A stretch of DNA of 64,000 nucleotides, from positions 1-64,000 of the forward strand of contig VENG01000020.1 in NCBI GenBank assembly GCA_009711705.1. The letters run 5' to 3'. This document shows, one piece after another, positions 44,811-54,937 of the stretch. Under the pieces are notes generated by a model, which saw only the letters and a program-made list of their open reading frames with translations, searched no databases and was not told where the DNA came from. The position numbers were made by a program, and so were the translations under genes. Positions within the stretch are counted from its first letter, which is position 1. Every line of letters begins with the position of its first letter. The DNA comes from Bacillota bacterium. Lineage in GTDB: Bacteria; Bacillota; Desulfotomaculia; Desulfotomaculales; VENG01.

Positions 44811-45305
44811 TTAAATTTCCCACGGGTTACGGTGGGGGTTGGGACCTAATTCCTTGAGTTTTTTCACAAATTCATCTACTGTTTGGGCGAACAGCTTTCC
44901 TTCCGATGCGCTGATAAAGCGAAACCATACACGTTCAGGACTAAGACCGAATGTTTCTAAAGTGGATCTTACGATGGCTATGCGGCGGCGTGCCTTGTAA
45001 TTGCCACTACCATAGTGGCAGTCACCGGAGTGTCACCCGCCTACCAGTACACCATCAGCCCCGTCAACGATGGGCTTTAAGATGTATAATGGATCAACAG
45101 CCCCCGAACACATTACCCTCACTAACCGTATATTGGGTGAGTACTGGGCCCTGGATGTGCCGGCAAGGTCTGCACCGGCATAACTACACCAATTGCAAAC
45201 AAGACCAATAATCCGGGGCTGGAAATCTTGCTGGCTCTGCTGCCTTACTTCATCAGTGAACTCCTCTACGGGAAGTCTTTCATTATCTTTTAAGGCTACG
45301 CTCAT
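44811..45305 (-). CDS. mvhD: MvhD-like Fe-S protein with selenocysteine at an in-frame TGA
   Basis: The 164-residue reading needs TGA at 45035-45033 to be decoded as selenocysteine (residue 91). The first 90 residues match MvhD ([31 protein letters not shown]). The frame continues after TGA as [17 protein letters not shown] and on to a TAA at 44813-44811, just before the next gene's ribosome site. The usual MvhD motif here is G-C-H-x-G-D-C-H-Y, so the TGA replaces a cluster-binding Cys. Sec in this position is known in methanogen VhuD. MvhD carries a [2Fe-2S] cluster and feeds electrons to HdrA. A candidate SECIS stem is 12 nt downstream of TGA. Confidence 0.88.
45002..45020 (-). promoter_or_regulatory. 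Candidate bacterial SECIS hairpin in mvhD
   Basis: On the mRNA strand TGCCACTA pairs with TAGTGGCA around a TGG apex. The stem begins 12 nt after the TGA, close to the roughly 11-nt spacing known for E. coli fdhF, and the loop contains GGU-like bases. SelB would bind here to deliver Sec-tRNA. Confidence 0.65.
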
Positions 45306-45337
45306 GGAATGATCAGCTCCTTTTTGCTTGTTTTTTT

Positions 45338-48300
45338 CTAAAACATGGCAGCCTTCATCAGGGCCAACATTTGTCCTTTTTCAAATCCCTTCTGCTGGCT
45401 TGCGCCACTGGGACAAGCAACTACGCAGGCACCACAGCCCTGGCAAAGCACACCCGTTACCCCAGCCACTCCTGTATCTTCGTCAATATAGCGGGCATCA
45501 TAGCTGCATGATTTTACACAGAGACCGCACCCAATACACGTTTCTTCATCCACGGTGGCGGTCATAGCCACATTTTGTAGGCGATCCTTGGACAGCAGGG
45601 TAACAGCCCTCATGGCCGCAGCATTAGCCTGAGCAATTGATTCACTAACCAGCTTGGGAGAGTGAGCCAAACCGCACAGATACAGACCGTCAGCGGCAAA
45701 GTCCACCGGGCGTAATTTCATGTGCGCCTCTAAAAGGAACCCTTCGTCATTTAAGGATGCCTTAAACAATTGGCTCAACTTTTCGTTGTCGGCACCTGGC
45801 ATAACGCCCGTACTAAGAGCCAACACATCGGCATCAATGGCCAGTGTATAACCCAGAATATGATCTTTAATTTTCACTTCTACCCCGTTTTCCCCGGCTA
45901 TTACCTCCGGTTTTTCTTCGGGTTCATATCTGATAAAGATAACTCCTTTTTGCCGGGCTTCAGTATAATACTTTTCTTTGGTCCCATATACCCTTAGATC
46001 CCTGTATAGAACGTATACATTAACCTCAGGGTTGGTATCCTTTATTTTTAAAGCATTTTTAACAGCCTGTGTACAGCATATTCTACTGCAATACGGCCTT
46101 TCTTCACTTCTAGAGCCCACACACTGGATCATAACAACGTTTTTTATGCCGGTCATTTCACCGCGGCTGATTTTACCCTCCAGTTCAGTCTGGGTCACCA
46201 CTTTGGGGCTTTCACCATAATGGTACTCCGATGGCTTTACTTCTTCTGCCCCGGTGGCCAACACGGTACAGCCGTGTACAATTTCTTGCATTTCTCCGGC
46301 GGTATTAATTTTTGTCCTATAACTACCAGGGTAACCACCCACTTCAACAACTTCACTACCTTTTAAAACTTTAATCCCGGCATGATCAGTAACCTTATTT
46401 TTCAGGCCTTCCAGGATGGCCCCTGGCTGCCGGCCATAGATGGAATAATGCAGGTCCTTTAAATTGCCGCCTAATTCGGTAGTTTTTTCCACCAAGCAAA
46501 CATCAAAACCTTGTTCCGCCAGCGAAAGGGACGCTGACATTCCGGCGGCCCCGCCTCCTACTACCAGCGCTTTGCGGTTAATATCCGTAAAAGTAGTATA
46601 AATAGGACTCAATGTACGAGACTTGGCCACTGACATGCGGATAAGGTCTTTTGCTTTCTCCGTAGCCTTGTCGCCTTCATCCTTGTGCACCCAAGAAGAA
46701 TGCTCCCTTATGTTCACATGCTCGTATAAATAAGGGTTAAGTCCCGCCTCGCTAAGGGCATTTTGGAATAAAGGAGCATGCGTCCTGGGGGTACATGAAG
46801 CAACCACAATGCGATTTAACTTCTGGCTTTTAATCCGTTTTTTAATCTTTTCCAGGCTATCCTGGGCACAAGCAAAAAGGAACTCGCTGGCATGGGCCAC
46901 ATCTTTTAGCGTCTTAGCATATTTTGCCACTTCTGGAACGTTAATTACGCTGCCAATATTTATACCGCAATTGCAAACAAATACTCCCACCCTGGGTGGT
47001 TCCCCGGAAACATCCCTCTCCGGTATATCAGGTTTCATTTCCGTACAAGTGCCCCTTACATCGCTTAATAGGCGAGAAACATAAGCCGCAGCCGCGCTGG
47101 ATTCTGCCACTGTTTCCGGAATATCCTTGGGACCGGCAAAGGTTCCGGCCACAAACACTCCCTCGCGGGAAGTGGTACATATTTCACCCTCAGTTTTACA
47201 AAAACCGAATTCGTCCAGGCCCACACCGGCCACACGGGCTAATTCCACTGTGCCTGCAGAAGGCTGGATACCTACCGATAGAACCACCATGTCGAACTCT
47301 TCTTCTTGTAAACTACCGTCCGGCATACTATATCGTAATAAAAGATTTTTACTCTGCTGTAGTTCCTTGACGGAAGAAACCATACACTTCACATATTGAA
47401 TACCGTACTCATCCTGCCCCCGTTTGTAATACTGCTCAAACCCTTTACCGTAGGCACGTACGTCCATGCAGAAGATAGAAGATTGAAGCCCCGGCGCGTG
47501 TTCCTGAGCCACCATGGCCTCTTTGGTAGCGTACATACAGCAAACGCCGGAACAATAATTTCTTTCTTTCCCGGGTTCCCGTGAGCCCACGCATTGAATA
47601 AAGGCAACCTTTTTAGGTTCAATCCCGTCAGATGGCCTTATCAAATGCCCCTGATGGGGGCCGGAGGCACTCAACAGCCGCTCAAACTGCAGACTGGTTA
47701 CCACATTGTCATATACCCCGAAACCAAACTCACCCCTAAGGCCGGCGTCAAAGATATCAAATCCCGGGGATAGAATCACCGCACCCACGTTAAGGCTTTT
47801 GACTTCTTCCTGCATATTATGATCAATTGCATTACGCCCACATTTTTCTTCACACTGACCGCATTCGATACAATTTTCCTTGTCTATCACATAGGCATTG
47901 GGAAAGGCCTGGGCATAAGGCTTGTAAATAGCCTTGCATTCGTCCAAACCCTGGTTAAATTTATTGGTTACCGTTTGTGGGCATACAGTCTCACACCTAC
48001 CGCAGCTCACGCATAAGTCAACATCCACGTATCGGGGATGGGTTTTTATACTGGCTTGGAAATTGCCGGGCTCGCCCTCCAAGTCAATTAATTCGGACAT
48101 AGTCATCACTTCAATATTCATGTGTCCTCCCACATCCACTACCTTGGGGGAAAGGATACACATGGAACAGTCATTGGTAGGAAAAGTTTTGTCCAACATG
48201 GGCATGGTCCCGGCGATACTGGGCTTACGCTCTACAAGGTATACTTTAAATCCAGACTCTGCCAGGTCCAGAGATGATTGCATACCACTGATACCTGACC

Positions 48301-48373
48301 CGATGACTAAAACGGCTCCCTTTTTCTTTGTAGTCATTTGGTGTACTATTGCACTCTTTTTATTTGAACTCAC
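45338..48373 (-). CDS. hdrA: Long HdrA-type electron-transfer flavoprotein
   Basis: This 1011-residue protein holds two HdrA-like halves. The first has [17 protein letters not shown] (FAD Rossmann, near residue 25), [12 protein letters not shown] and [12 protein letters not shown]. The second has [17 protein letters not shown] (near 610), [10 protein letters not shown], and C-terminal ferredoxin sites [11 protein letters not shown] and [12 protein letters not shown]. HdrA is the flavin-based bifurcating centre of Hdr complexes. The GTG at 48373 follows GGGGAGGTGAAC. It lies 15 nt after the larger paralogue and 32 nt before mvhD, so both HdrA proteins and MvhD probably share one complex or mRNA. 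Confidence 0.92.
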   Translation of the reverse strand: MSSNKKSAIVHQMTTKKKGAVLVIGSGISGMQSSLDLAESGFKVYLVERKPSIAGTMPMLDKTFPTNDCSMCILSPKVVDVGGHMNIEVMTMSELIDLEGEPGNFQASIKTHPRYVDVDLCVSCGRCETVCPQTVTNKFNQGLDECKAIYKPYAQAFPNAYVIDKENCIECGQCEEKCGRNAIDHNMQEEVKSLNVGAVILSPGFDIFDAGLRGEFGFGVYDNVVTSLQFERLLSASGPHQGHLIRPSDGIEPKKVAFIQCVGSREPGKERNYCSGVCCMYATKEAMVAQEHAPGLQSSIFCMDVRAYGKGFEQYYKRGQDEYGIQYVKCMVSSVKELQQSKNLLLRYSMPDGSLQEEEFDMVVLSVGIQPSAGTVELARVAGVGLDEFGFCKTEGEICTTSREGVFVAGTFAGPKDIPETVAESSAAAAYVSRLLSDVRGTCTEMKPDIPERDVSGEPPRVGVFVCNCGINIGSVINVPEVAKYAKTLKDVAHASEFLFACAQDSLEKIKKRIKSQKLNRIVVASCTPRTHAPLFQNALSEAGLNPYLYEHVNIREHSSWVHKDEGDKATEKAKDLIRMSVAKSRTLSPIYTTFTDINRKALVVGGGAAGMSASLSLAEQGFDVCLVEKTTELGGNLKDLHYSIYGRQPGAILEGLKNKVTDHAGIKVLKGSEVVEVGGYPGSYRTKINTAGEMQEIVHGCTVLATGAEEVKPSEYHYGESPKVVTQTELEGKISRGEMTGIKNVVMIQCVGSRSEERPYCSRICCTQAVKNALKIKDTNPEVNVYVLYRDLRVYGTKEKYYTEARQKGVIFIRYEPEEKPEVIAGENGVEVKIKDHILGYTLAIDADVLALSTGVMPGADNEKLSQLFKASLNDEGFLLEAHMKLRPVDFAADGLYLCGLAHSPKLVSESIAQANAAAMRAVTLLSKDRLQNVAMTATVDEETCIGCGLCVKSCSYDARYIDEDTGVAGVTGVLCQGCGACVVACPSGASQQKGFEKGQMLALMKAAMF

Positions 48374-48388
48374 TTTGTTCACCTCCCC

Positions 48389-51300
48389 TTACAGCAGTGC
48401 AGCCTTTAAGGCCGCCAGCATTTGTGACTTTTCAAAACCTTTCTGTTGCGTGGCACCGTTAGGGCAAGCCACCACGCACGCACCGCAGCCCTGACAAAGT
48501 ACATCAGTTACCTTAGCCACCTTATTGATAGGATCAATTTCCCGCGCATTATAACTGCACGCCTCCACGCATACCCCGCAGCCTACGCAGCGCTTCTTAT
48601 TCACCGTGGCGGTAATGCCTACATTTTCCAATTTTTCCTTGGATAGCAGTGTGGCCGCCCGCATAGCCGCTGCATTGGCCTGCTGCACTGATTCTCCCAC
48701 CAGTTTCGGGGCATGAGCCAGCCCGCACAGATAAAGTCCTTCGGCAGAGAAATCAACCGGGCGCAACTTCATATGAGCTTCTAAAAGGAACCCGTCAGCG
48801 TCCAATGGCACTTTGAACAGCTGACTGAGCCTCTGGTTTTCCGTGTTGGGCACGATGCCGGTACTGAGCACCAGTAAGTGCGGCTCAATGGTGATAAGCT
48901 CGCCTAGTACATGTTCTTTAACAGTTACGGAAAGGGTGTTATCCTGCTCGCTTACTTTAGGCTTTTCTTGTTCATTGTAACGGATAAAGATGATACCTTT
49001 TTGTCTGGCCCTGGTGTAGTATTTCTCCATCAGCCCATAGGACCGAATGTCACGGTAAAGTATATATATGTTGGCACTGGGATTGATCTCCTTAAGCTTG
49101 AGTGCATTTTTGAGTGCCTGCTGACAGCATATTCGGCTGCAGTAAGGCCTGTTTTGATCTCTTGAGCCTACGCACTGTATCATCACTATATTTTCCAGGT
49201 CTGTGCCGTCTCCCGATGCCAGTTTTTCTTCTAATTCAACTTGGGTTACCACCTGCGGGTGCCGGCCATAAAGATACTCTTCAGTTTTTGCGGCACCGGC
49301 ACCGGTAGCTAATACGCTCCCGCCGTGCTCAAGCTCTTCGATTTTATCGCTTACTTTAATTGTTGTTCGATAGTTTCCAGGGTAGCCGTCCGAGTCTTGT
49401 ATTTCAGCCCCGGTATAGACGGTGATTCTGTTATTATTCGTCACCTGATCAATTAAATTATTAAGCTCTAGTTGAGGATCCTGACCTTCTAAAGTGTATT
49501 GAATATGTTTCATGTGCCCGCCCAGTTGATGTTCTTTCTCAACCAGGCAGACGTCAAAGCCTTGCTCTGCCAGTGAAAGAGCCGCAGACATTCCCGCCGC
49601 TCCGCCTCCTATTACCAGCGAGGTATGGTTTACTTCGGTAAATGTCGGTGTCACCGGTTTTAAAAGGGCAACCTTGGCTATAGCCATCCTTACCAGGTCC
49701 TTTGCTTTTTGGGTTGCCCCCGGCTTATTGTCACGGTGTACCCAGGAAGAGTGTTCTCTAATATTTACGTGTTCATAAAGGTAAGGATTGAGACCGGCCT
49801 CTCTCAAAGCGCTCTGGAAAAGCGGGGCATGCGTACGGGGGGTGCATGATGCCACCACTACCCGCGTAAGATCCTGCTCTGAAATTATTTCTTTGATTTT
49901 CTCTACGCTGTCCTGAGAACAAGTAAACAAGAATTCCTGAGCATAAACCACGTTTTCTATGCCCTTTACGTAATCAACCACGCCGGGAACGTTAACCACG
50001 CTGCCGATGTTGATACCACAATTACAGACAAACACTCCTATGCGAGGTTTTCCCTTGCCAACATTTTTCTCGGGCGGGTACCCTTTAACTTTGGTTAGTG
50101 TCCCCCGGGCCTCAGACAGCATGCGTGAGGCATAGCCTGCAGCGGCACTGGCATCGACTACGGTCTCCGGGATGTCTTTGGGCCCTGCAAACACTCCACT
50201 GGCGAATATACCCTGCTGTGTGGTCATGGCCTTGGAGAACTCCTGGGTTTTACAGAAACCGAATTCATTTAGCTCCACTCCAGCGGCTTTAGCCAATTCT
50301 TTTGAGCCGCATGAGGCTTTAAAGCCCACTGAAAGAACCACCATGTCAAATTCTTCCCAGTAGACATTTCCTTCCTCGTCGCTATACCTGATAGCCAGGT
50401 TGTCTGAACCGTCAGGTGCTGGGTTTACGCTAAATATACGGCTCTTAACAAAACGTACACCTTGTTCGTCCCTGGCACGTGTATAGTATTTCTCAAAGTC
50501 TTTTCCATAAGAGCGCATATCCATCAGAAATATGGTGGTTTCCAGATCGCTGGGGCTATGTTCTTTAGCAATTACCGCCTCTTTGATAGCATACATGCAG
50601 CAGACAGAGGAGCAGTAATCGTGATCTATCTTGACGTTTCTTGAACCTACACATTGTATCCAGGCTATTTTGCTCGGCTCTTTTCCGTCGGAAGGACGTA
50701 CCATGTGTCCCTGGTACGGGCCGGAGGCGGACAGTATACGTTCGAATTCTATACTGGTGAGTACATTAGGAGATTGTTTATAGCCAAAGTAGTCCAGCTC
50801 GGAGGGGTCATATATGTCTGCGCCCGGATTTAATATGATCGCTCCTACTTCTATTTCCTCTTCTTTGTCTTTGGTGGTATGCTCAATGGCGTTAGCCTGG
50901 CATACCTTTACACACTCTCCGCACTCGGAGCACACTCCGCAGTTAAGGCAGCGATCTGCTTCGCTATGGGCCTTCTCTTCCGTTATGCCATGGGCCGCTT
51001 CCTGGAAGTTTTTAATTCGTTCCTTAGGTTCGACCAGGGTGGTTTCAACTCTTGGAATTTGGGTGTTGCCGGATTTGTGTAACGGAAAGCCTGCCACTTT
51101 CACACCGGCATTGTTTTCTACGATCGAAACTTCTTCACCGCGCAAGAAACGGTCAATACTAAAGGCGGCTTTCTTACCCGCACCGATAGCATCTATGACG
51201 GTGGCGGGGCCGGTCACCACATCGCCGGCGGCAAACACCCCGGCAATACTGGTGACACCGGTTTCCCTCGATGCCACAACCGTGCTTTTCTTAGATACAT

Positions 51301-52825
51301 CTATACCAGTGTCTAGACCTGAGAGGTCAGGTTTCTGGCCTACGGCTAAAATAACATTGTCAACAGGTATCACAAACTCACTACCCTCTACCGGAACCGG
51401 GCGGCGGCGTCCACCTGAGTCTGCTTCTCCTAATTCATTGAGCATACACTCCAGCCCGGCAATCTTACCGGTGTCCTCTGTTATGGTCTTAGGACTGGTA
51501 AGCATCTGAAACTTGATGCCTTCCTCCAAGGCCTCATCAATTTCCTCCCGGGCAGCCGTAATCTCAGCCTCAGAGCGGCGGTAAACGATGGTGACTTCCT
51601 CCGCTCCCAGGCGTAACGCCGTCCTGGCCGCATCCATGGCAGTGTTACCACCGCCGATTACAGCAACTCGCTTACCTATTTCTACCTTTTCACCCAGGTT
51701 GGCATTCCTAAGCAGGTCAACACCGGAAATTACCCCATCCAGCTCTTCCCCGGGCAGATTTAAGGAGATACCTTGATGAGCCCCCAAGGCCAGAAATACG
51801 GCTTTATATCCCTGCTGTTTTAACTCCTCTAAAGTAAAATCCACCCCTAGCTTGCTGTTCAATTTAATTTCAATCCCCTGTTTTTCCAGTAGGCTAATTT
51901 CCAGCTCCAACACTTCTTTAGGAAGCCGGTATTCCGGAATTCCTACACGGAGCATCCCCCCGGCAGCGGACAAGGCTTCAAACACAGTAACCTGGTAGCC
52001 AAGTTTAGCCAGCTGATAAGCGTTGGATAATCCTGCGGGTCCGGAACCGATTACAGCTACTTTTTCCTCTTTTGGTGAGTGGGTTTCAGGCAGGGGTAAT
52101 AGTGCAGGGTCACTGTAAGCTTGGTCCGCGGCAAATCTCTTTAACTCTCTTATGTTAACCGGGCTATCCACACTTCCCCTGTGACATTGGGACTCACAGG
52201 GATGCGTACAGACCCTGCCGCATACGGCCGGCAAGGGGTTATTTTCGTAAATTAAGCTCCAGGAGTCTATGTATTTACCCATTTTAATCAATTGCACATA
52301 TCCCTGGACGTTTACACCGGCGGGACATGCGTCTCTGCAGGGCGGAGTGCCTTTCTTTTCAATGGCATATGCAGATGGCATGGCCTGGGCGTAAAGCTTG
52401 TAAACAGCTTTTCGGTTACCCAGTTCGCCGTCAAATTCACTGGGCAGCTCCACTGGGCAGGCGGTGGCACATTCCCCACAGCCGGTACATTTATCTAAAT
52501 CAACGTATCTTGCTTTTTCGTCCAGTTTAACCCTAAAGTTCCCAGGCCCGCCATTAACTTCTTTCACTTTTGCACCGGTAATAATATCAATGTTTAAATG
52601 CCTTCCTACATCTACCAGCTTGGGGGAGACAATACACATGGCGCAGTCGTTGGTGGGAAATGTTTTGTCCAACCTGGACATGGTTCCCCCAATGGCAGGT
52701 TTCTCCTCCACTAGGTGCACCTTTAGCCCGGACTCAGCCAAATCTAAGGCGGACTGCATTCCGCTTATGCCGCCGCCAACGACCATAACCGAGCCTTTCA
52801 CGCCCTCATGTTCACTAATAGTCAC
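48389..52825 (-). CDS. Giant HdrA with an inserted GltD/NfnB-type NAD(P)H domain
   Basis: This 1478-residue protein (counted from the GTG at 52825 with AAGGAGG upstream) shares both HdrA halves with the downstream paralogue but carries about 470 extra residues. Half one: GGGISGMQSALDLAESG (near 18) and CTGCGECATACP (near 113). Insert (about 160-625): CRDACPAGVNVQGYVQLI, VCTHPCESQCHRG, FAD motif VIGSGPAGLSNAYQLA (near 258) and NADPH motif VIGGGNTAMDAARTAL (near 389), the layout of glutamate synthase small subunit and NfnB. Then the ferredoxin sites CLNCGVCSECGECVKVCQ (near 626) and half two: [17 protein letters not shown] (near 1074), CVGCGVCVEAC and [12 protein letters not shown] at the end. 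Three flavin modules in one chain suggest NAD(P)H-linked electron bifurcation. Confidence 0.9.
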   Translation of the reverse strand: MTISEHEGVKGSVMVVGGGISGMQSALDLAESGLKVHLVEEKPAIGGTMSRLDKTFPTNDCAMCIVSPKLVDVGRHLNIDIITGAKVKEVNGGPGNFRVKLDEKARYVDLDKCTGCGECATACPVELPSEFDGELGNRKAVYKLYAQAMPSAYAIEKKGTPPCRDACPAGVNVQGYVQLIKMGKYIDSWSLIYENNPLPAVCGRVCTHPCESQCHRGSVDSPVNIRELKRFAADQAYSDPALLPLPETHSPKEEKVAVIGSGPAGLSNAYQLAKLGYQVTVFEALSAAGGMLRVGIPEYRLPKEVLELEISLLEKQGIEIKLNSKLGVDFTLEELKQQGYKAVFLALGAHQGISLNLPGEELDGVISGVDLLRNANLGEKVEIGKRVAVIGGGNTAMDAARTALRLGAEEVTIVYRRSEAEITAAREEIDEALEEGIKFQMLTSPKTITEDTGKIAGLECMLNELGEADSGGRRRPVPVEGSEFVIPVDNVILAVGQKPDLSGLDTGIDVSKKSTVVASRETGVTSIAGVFAAGDVVTGPATVIDAIGAGKKAAFSIDRFLRGEEVSIVENNAGVKVAGFPLHKSGNTQIPRVETTLVEPKERIKNFQEAAHGITEEKAHSEADRCLNCGVCSECGECVKVCQANAIEHTTKDKEEEIEVGAIILNPGADIYDPSELDYFGYKQSPNVLTSIEFERILSASGPYQGHMVRPSDGKEPSKIAWIQCVGSRNVKIDHDYCSSVCCMYAIKEAVIAKEHSPSDLETTIFLMDMRSYGKDFEKYYTRARDEQGVRFVKSRIFSVNPAPDGSDNLAIRYSDEEGNVYWEEFDMVVLSVGFKASCGSKELAKAAGVELNEFGFCKTQEFSKAMTTQQGIFASGVFAGPKDIPETVVDASAAAGYASRMLSEARGTLTKVKGYPPEKNVGKGKPRIGVFVCNCGINIGSVVNVPGVVDYVKGIENVVYAQEFLFTCSQDSVEKIKEIISEQDLTRVVVASCTPRTHAPLFQSALREAGLNPYLYEHVNIREHSSWVHRDNKPGATQKAKDLVRMAIAKVALLKPVTPTFTEVNHTSLVIGGGAAGMSAALSLAEQGFDVCLVEKEHQLGGHMKHIQYTLEGQDPQLELNNLIDQVTNNNRITVYTGAEIQDSDGYPGNYRTTIKVSDKIEELEHGGSVLATGAGAAKTEEYLYGRHPQVVTQVELEEKLASGDGTDLENIVMIQCVGSRDQNRPYCSRICCQQALKNALKLKEINPSANIYILYRDIRSYGLMEKYYTRARQKGIIFIRYNEQEKPKVSEQDNTLSVTVKEHVLGELITIEPHLLVLSTGIVPNTENQRLSQLFKVPLDADGFLLEAHMKLRPVDFSAEGLYLCGLAHAPKLVGESVQQANAAAMRAATLLSKEKLENVGITATVNKKRCVGCGVCVEACSYNAREIDPINKVAKVTDVLCQGCGACVVACPNGATQQKGFEKSQMLAALKAALL

Positions 52826-52974
52826 AGGAAATTCCTCCTTAATTATAGCCAGCGAAATTGATTGCAAAAAAAAGACGCAACTTTAGCAGCCCCATGATTA
52901 TAATATCTTCTAAGCTTCACAGGCTTAATAAAGCTTTAACATGGAATAGACATTTACGCCTCAAGATTTTTTCT

Positions 52975-52997
52975 ACTATACTAGCGAAATATTACGC
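52975..52997 (-). promoter_or_regulatory. Shared promoter/operator, hdr operon copy
   Basis: On the minus strand TATAGT (52980-52975) is preceded by the dyad GCGTAATATTTCGC (52997-52984). The block from 52972 to about 53030 closely resembles 55916-55975, before the DsrMK-like operon, including AATATAATG and an AAAAATAAT stretch. No good -35 box is present, which suggests activation or a MerR-like operator in the spacer. Confidence 0.6.
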
Positions 52998-53155
52998 AAC
53001 CATTATTTTTTGCCATTATATTTTAACCTATGTCAATTAGTCAATATCTTTTATATAAATTTTCGAGACAATGTACATTTCAATTTTTAGAATTGTGCAT
53101 AATGCACTCTTCGACACACTTTCTAAATAATTTCGAAAACTTGTCCGAAAATATA

Positions 53156-53185
53156 TTGACAGAAATATTTGCCTGCGCTTATAAT
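53156..53185 (+). promoter_or_regulatory. Orphan rightward promoter-like sequence
   Basis: TTGACA (53156-53161), an 18-bp spacer and TATAAT (about 53180-53185) match the sigma-A consensus perfectly. It faces the 3' end of the DsrK-like gene, so a transcript would be antisense or very short. No gene lies downstream on this strand. Confidence 0.45.
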
Positions 53186-53212
53186 AGGAACAATATTTCA
53201 ATAAATAGTCCA

Positions 53213-53250
53213 TAAAAAAACTGAAAACCCGAATTTACCGGGCTTCCAGT
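53213..53250 (-). terminator. Terminator of the DsrMK-like operon
   Basis: CTGGAAGCCCG pairs with CGGGTTTTCAG and a run of T follows on the minus strand, 36 nt after the stop of the DsrK-like gene. Confidence 0.8.
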
Positions 53251-53285
53251 TAAATTATAAATATTAATTATTATGTTTAACTTTT

Positions 53286-54902
53286 TTACATCATCCCGGC
53301 TTCCTCATCAAGGAAATCTAGGAAAGGCCGTTCAAACTGCGGCATAGCGTTTACCACCAGCTCCACTAGGCCGCCGTAATGCACATTAAATTTGGCGGTA
53401 GTTTCATAGTATTCCAAAATATCTCTTATCGCCCCTTTACAGTTAGAGCAGGGGGCACAGACATATTTAGGGGTTTCAGGGTCTTCGATGGTGTCTTGGA
53501 AAGCATTCAGGATTTGTTTGAACTTCATCCTGCTGGCTACCTTATTTCTAAATTCAGGGAAATTAAAGGAGTTCATGATGGCAAATCCGCTGCCGCCACC
53601 GCAACAGTAGTTTCGTGCTCCGTTGGGAGTCATTTCCCTGAACTGCGGGCATATGGTTTTAATAATTTCCCGCTGCGGCATAATAAGGCCCATCATACGT
53701 GCCATATTACAAGGGTCATGCAAGGTAACGGGGAAGTTATTCCGCGAGGGGTCCTGCTTGATTGCTTTCTTTTTAATCAGATCCTGCAGTAGTGGAAGAA
53801 AGCTTTCCCGGGGAATATTATCTTCACCGGCCACATTACGGTCCATGCTTACTGTTGCCGCCTTGTGGGCATGTCCACACTCACCGATCACGATTTTTCT
53901 AACACCAAGATCTCTGGCGGCTTTAAATTGCTGAATTCCAATTTTCTTTGCCTGGGCATCATCGTAGAAAAGGCCGTAGTTTACGTTGTCGTATCCGATC
54001 ATCTCGCTGCTCAGGGTCCAGTTCAGGCCTGCTTCTTCAAAGATGATAGCAAAGGCTGCCGGATTTTCGGGCCAGGCCAAAAATTCACCGGCATTATGAG
54101 TTAAAAGGATATCGGCTCCTTTTTTGTCCATGGGAATTTTGTATTCTTTACCGGTCTTATCGTACATATCTTCTTCAATAAATTCAATTACGTCTAATAA
54201 AGCTGCTTTATTCAGACCGGTGCTAGATCCAATCTTTAACTGGTTAACTGTTCCTTTTTCGTGTAGTGGTTTGGGGGCAATCCCCATTTCCATACTAAAG
54301 ATCTTTCTGATTTCCCTGGCTAAGAGCCCGTTATCAAGGCCCAAAGGACAAGTTTGGGCACAGCGCCGGCAAAGGTTGCAACGGTAGGCCAACTCTCCCA
54401 GGCGCAGGATGGTCTCAATGTTTAAATCAATGTCTCCGCCGATGAAGCGGTTTACCAGGCTATCTCCGTTTTTATGTTTTCTGTATATTTTACGCAGTAC
54501 TTCGGAACGAAAGATGGGCCTGTATATTTCTGTTTCGCCACTGGATTTAAAGGTGTGGCAGGCCTCTGAACAGGTGTTACACTTGGCACAGTATTCAAAG
54601 GAAAGCGCCAGGGGCTGTAGGTAACCCCGGTTGGTTTGGTCTGAAAAAAGTTTGTCCAGGCCACTAAGGAATTTTTTGATCATTTCTTGTTCTTCTTCTT
54701 TTGTTTTGGGCCTTGCCAGGGTGTCATTGCCCACAAACCCGTCCAGGCTGGTACAGAAGTCTTCTTTCCATGTGTCTTTAACGGGTTTAAATTCTGGTTC
54801 CATACCCGGCTTGTCATATGGGGCGGGCAGAGGCATCAATTTTTCCGGCCGGACTATGACGTCCGATGTTTTGCCCATATCTTGAGGTTTTATATTATCC
54901 AT
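53286..54902 (-). CDS. HdrD/DsrK-like Fe-S oxidoreductase, membrane-associated
   Basis: This 538-residue protein has two 4Fe-4S motifs (CAKCNTCSEACH near residue 105 and CNLCRRCAQTCPLG near 174). C-terminal CCG elements follow: HDPCNMARMMG, NYCCGGGSG near 445 and CAPCSNCKGA near 488, which bind a noncubane cluster. This layout is shared by HdrD, DsrK, TmcB and HmcF, which pass electrons between quinone or cytochromes and a cytoplasmic disulfide such as DsrC. It has a 100-residue N-terminal extension before the first cluster. It is 35 nt after the cytochrome gene, the expected partner. Which relative is closest cannot be settled here; dsrC is not in the window. Confidence 0.87.
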   Translation of the reverse strand: MDNIKPQDMGKTSDVIVRPEKLMPLPAPYDKPGMEPEFKPVKDTWKEDFCTSLDGFVGNDTLARPKTKEEEQEMIKKFLSGLDKLFSDQTNRGYLQPLALSFEYCAKCNTCSEACHTFKSSGETEIYRPIFRSEVLRKIYRKHKNGDSLVNRFIGGDIDLNIETILRLGELAYRCNLCRRCAQTCPLGLDNGLLAREIRKIFSMEMGIAPKPLHEKGTVNQLKIGSSTGLNKAALLDVIEFIEEDMYDKTGKEYKIPMDKKGADILLTHNAGEFLAWPENPAAFAIIFEEAGLNWTLSSEMIGYDNVNYGLFYDDAQAKKIGIQQFKAARDLGVRKIVIGECGHAHKAATVSMDRNVAGEDNIPRESFLPLLQDLIKKKAIKQDPSRNNFPVTLHDPCNMARMMGLIMPQREIIKTICPQFREMTPNGARNYCCGGGSGFAIMNSFNFPEFRNKVASRMKFKQILNAFQDTIEDPETPKYVCAPCSNCKGAIRDILEYYETTAKFNVHYGGLVELVVNAMPQFERPFLDFLDEEAGMM

Positions 54903-54937
54903 ACAGTGTGTCCACCTCTCCGATTACTCTCTTACTG

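Noticed and set aside
45033..45305. MvhD as a 90-residue truncated pseudogene
   Set aside because: The frame continues intact after TGA with conserved MvhD sequence up to the next gene, which fits selenocysteine better than decay.
52984..53030. A sigma-54 promoter before the hdr operon
   Set aside because: TGGCA and TTGC are present, but GG and GC are about 15 bp apart instead of 10.
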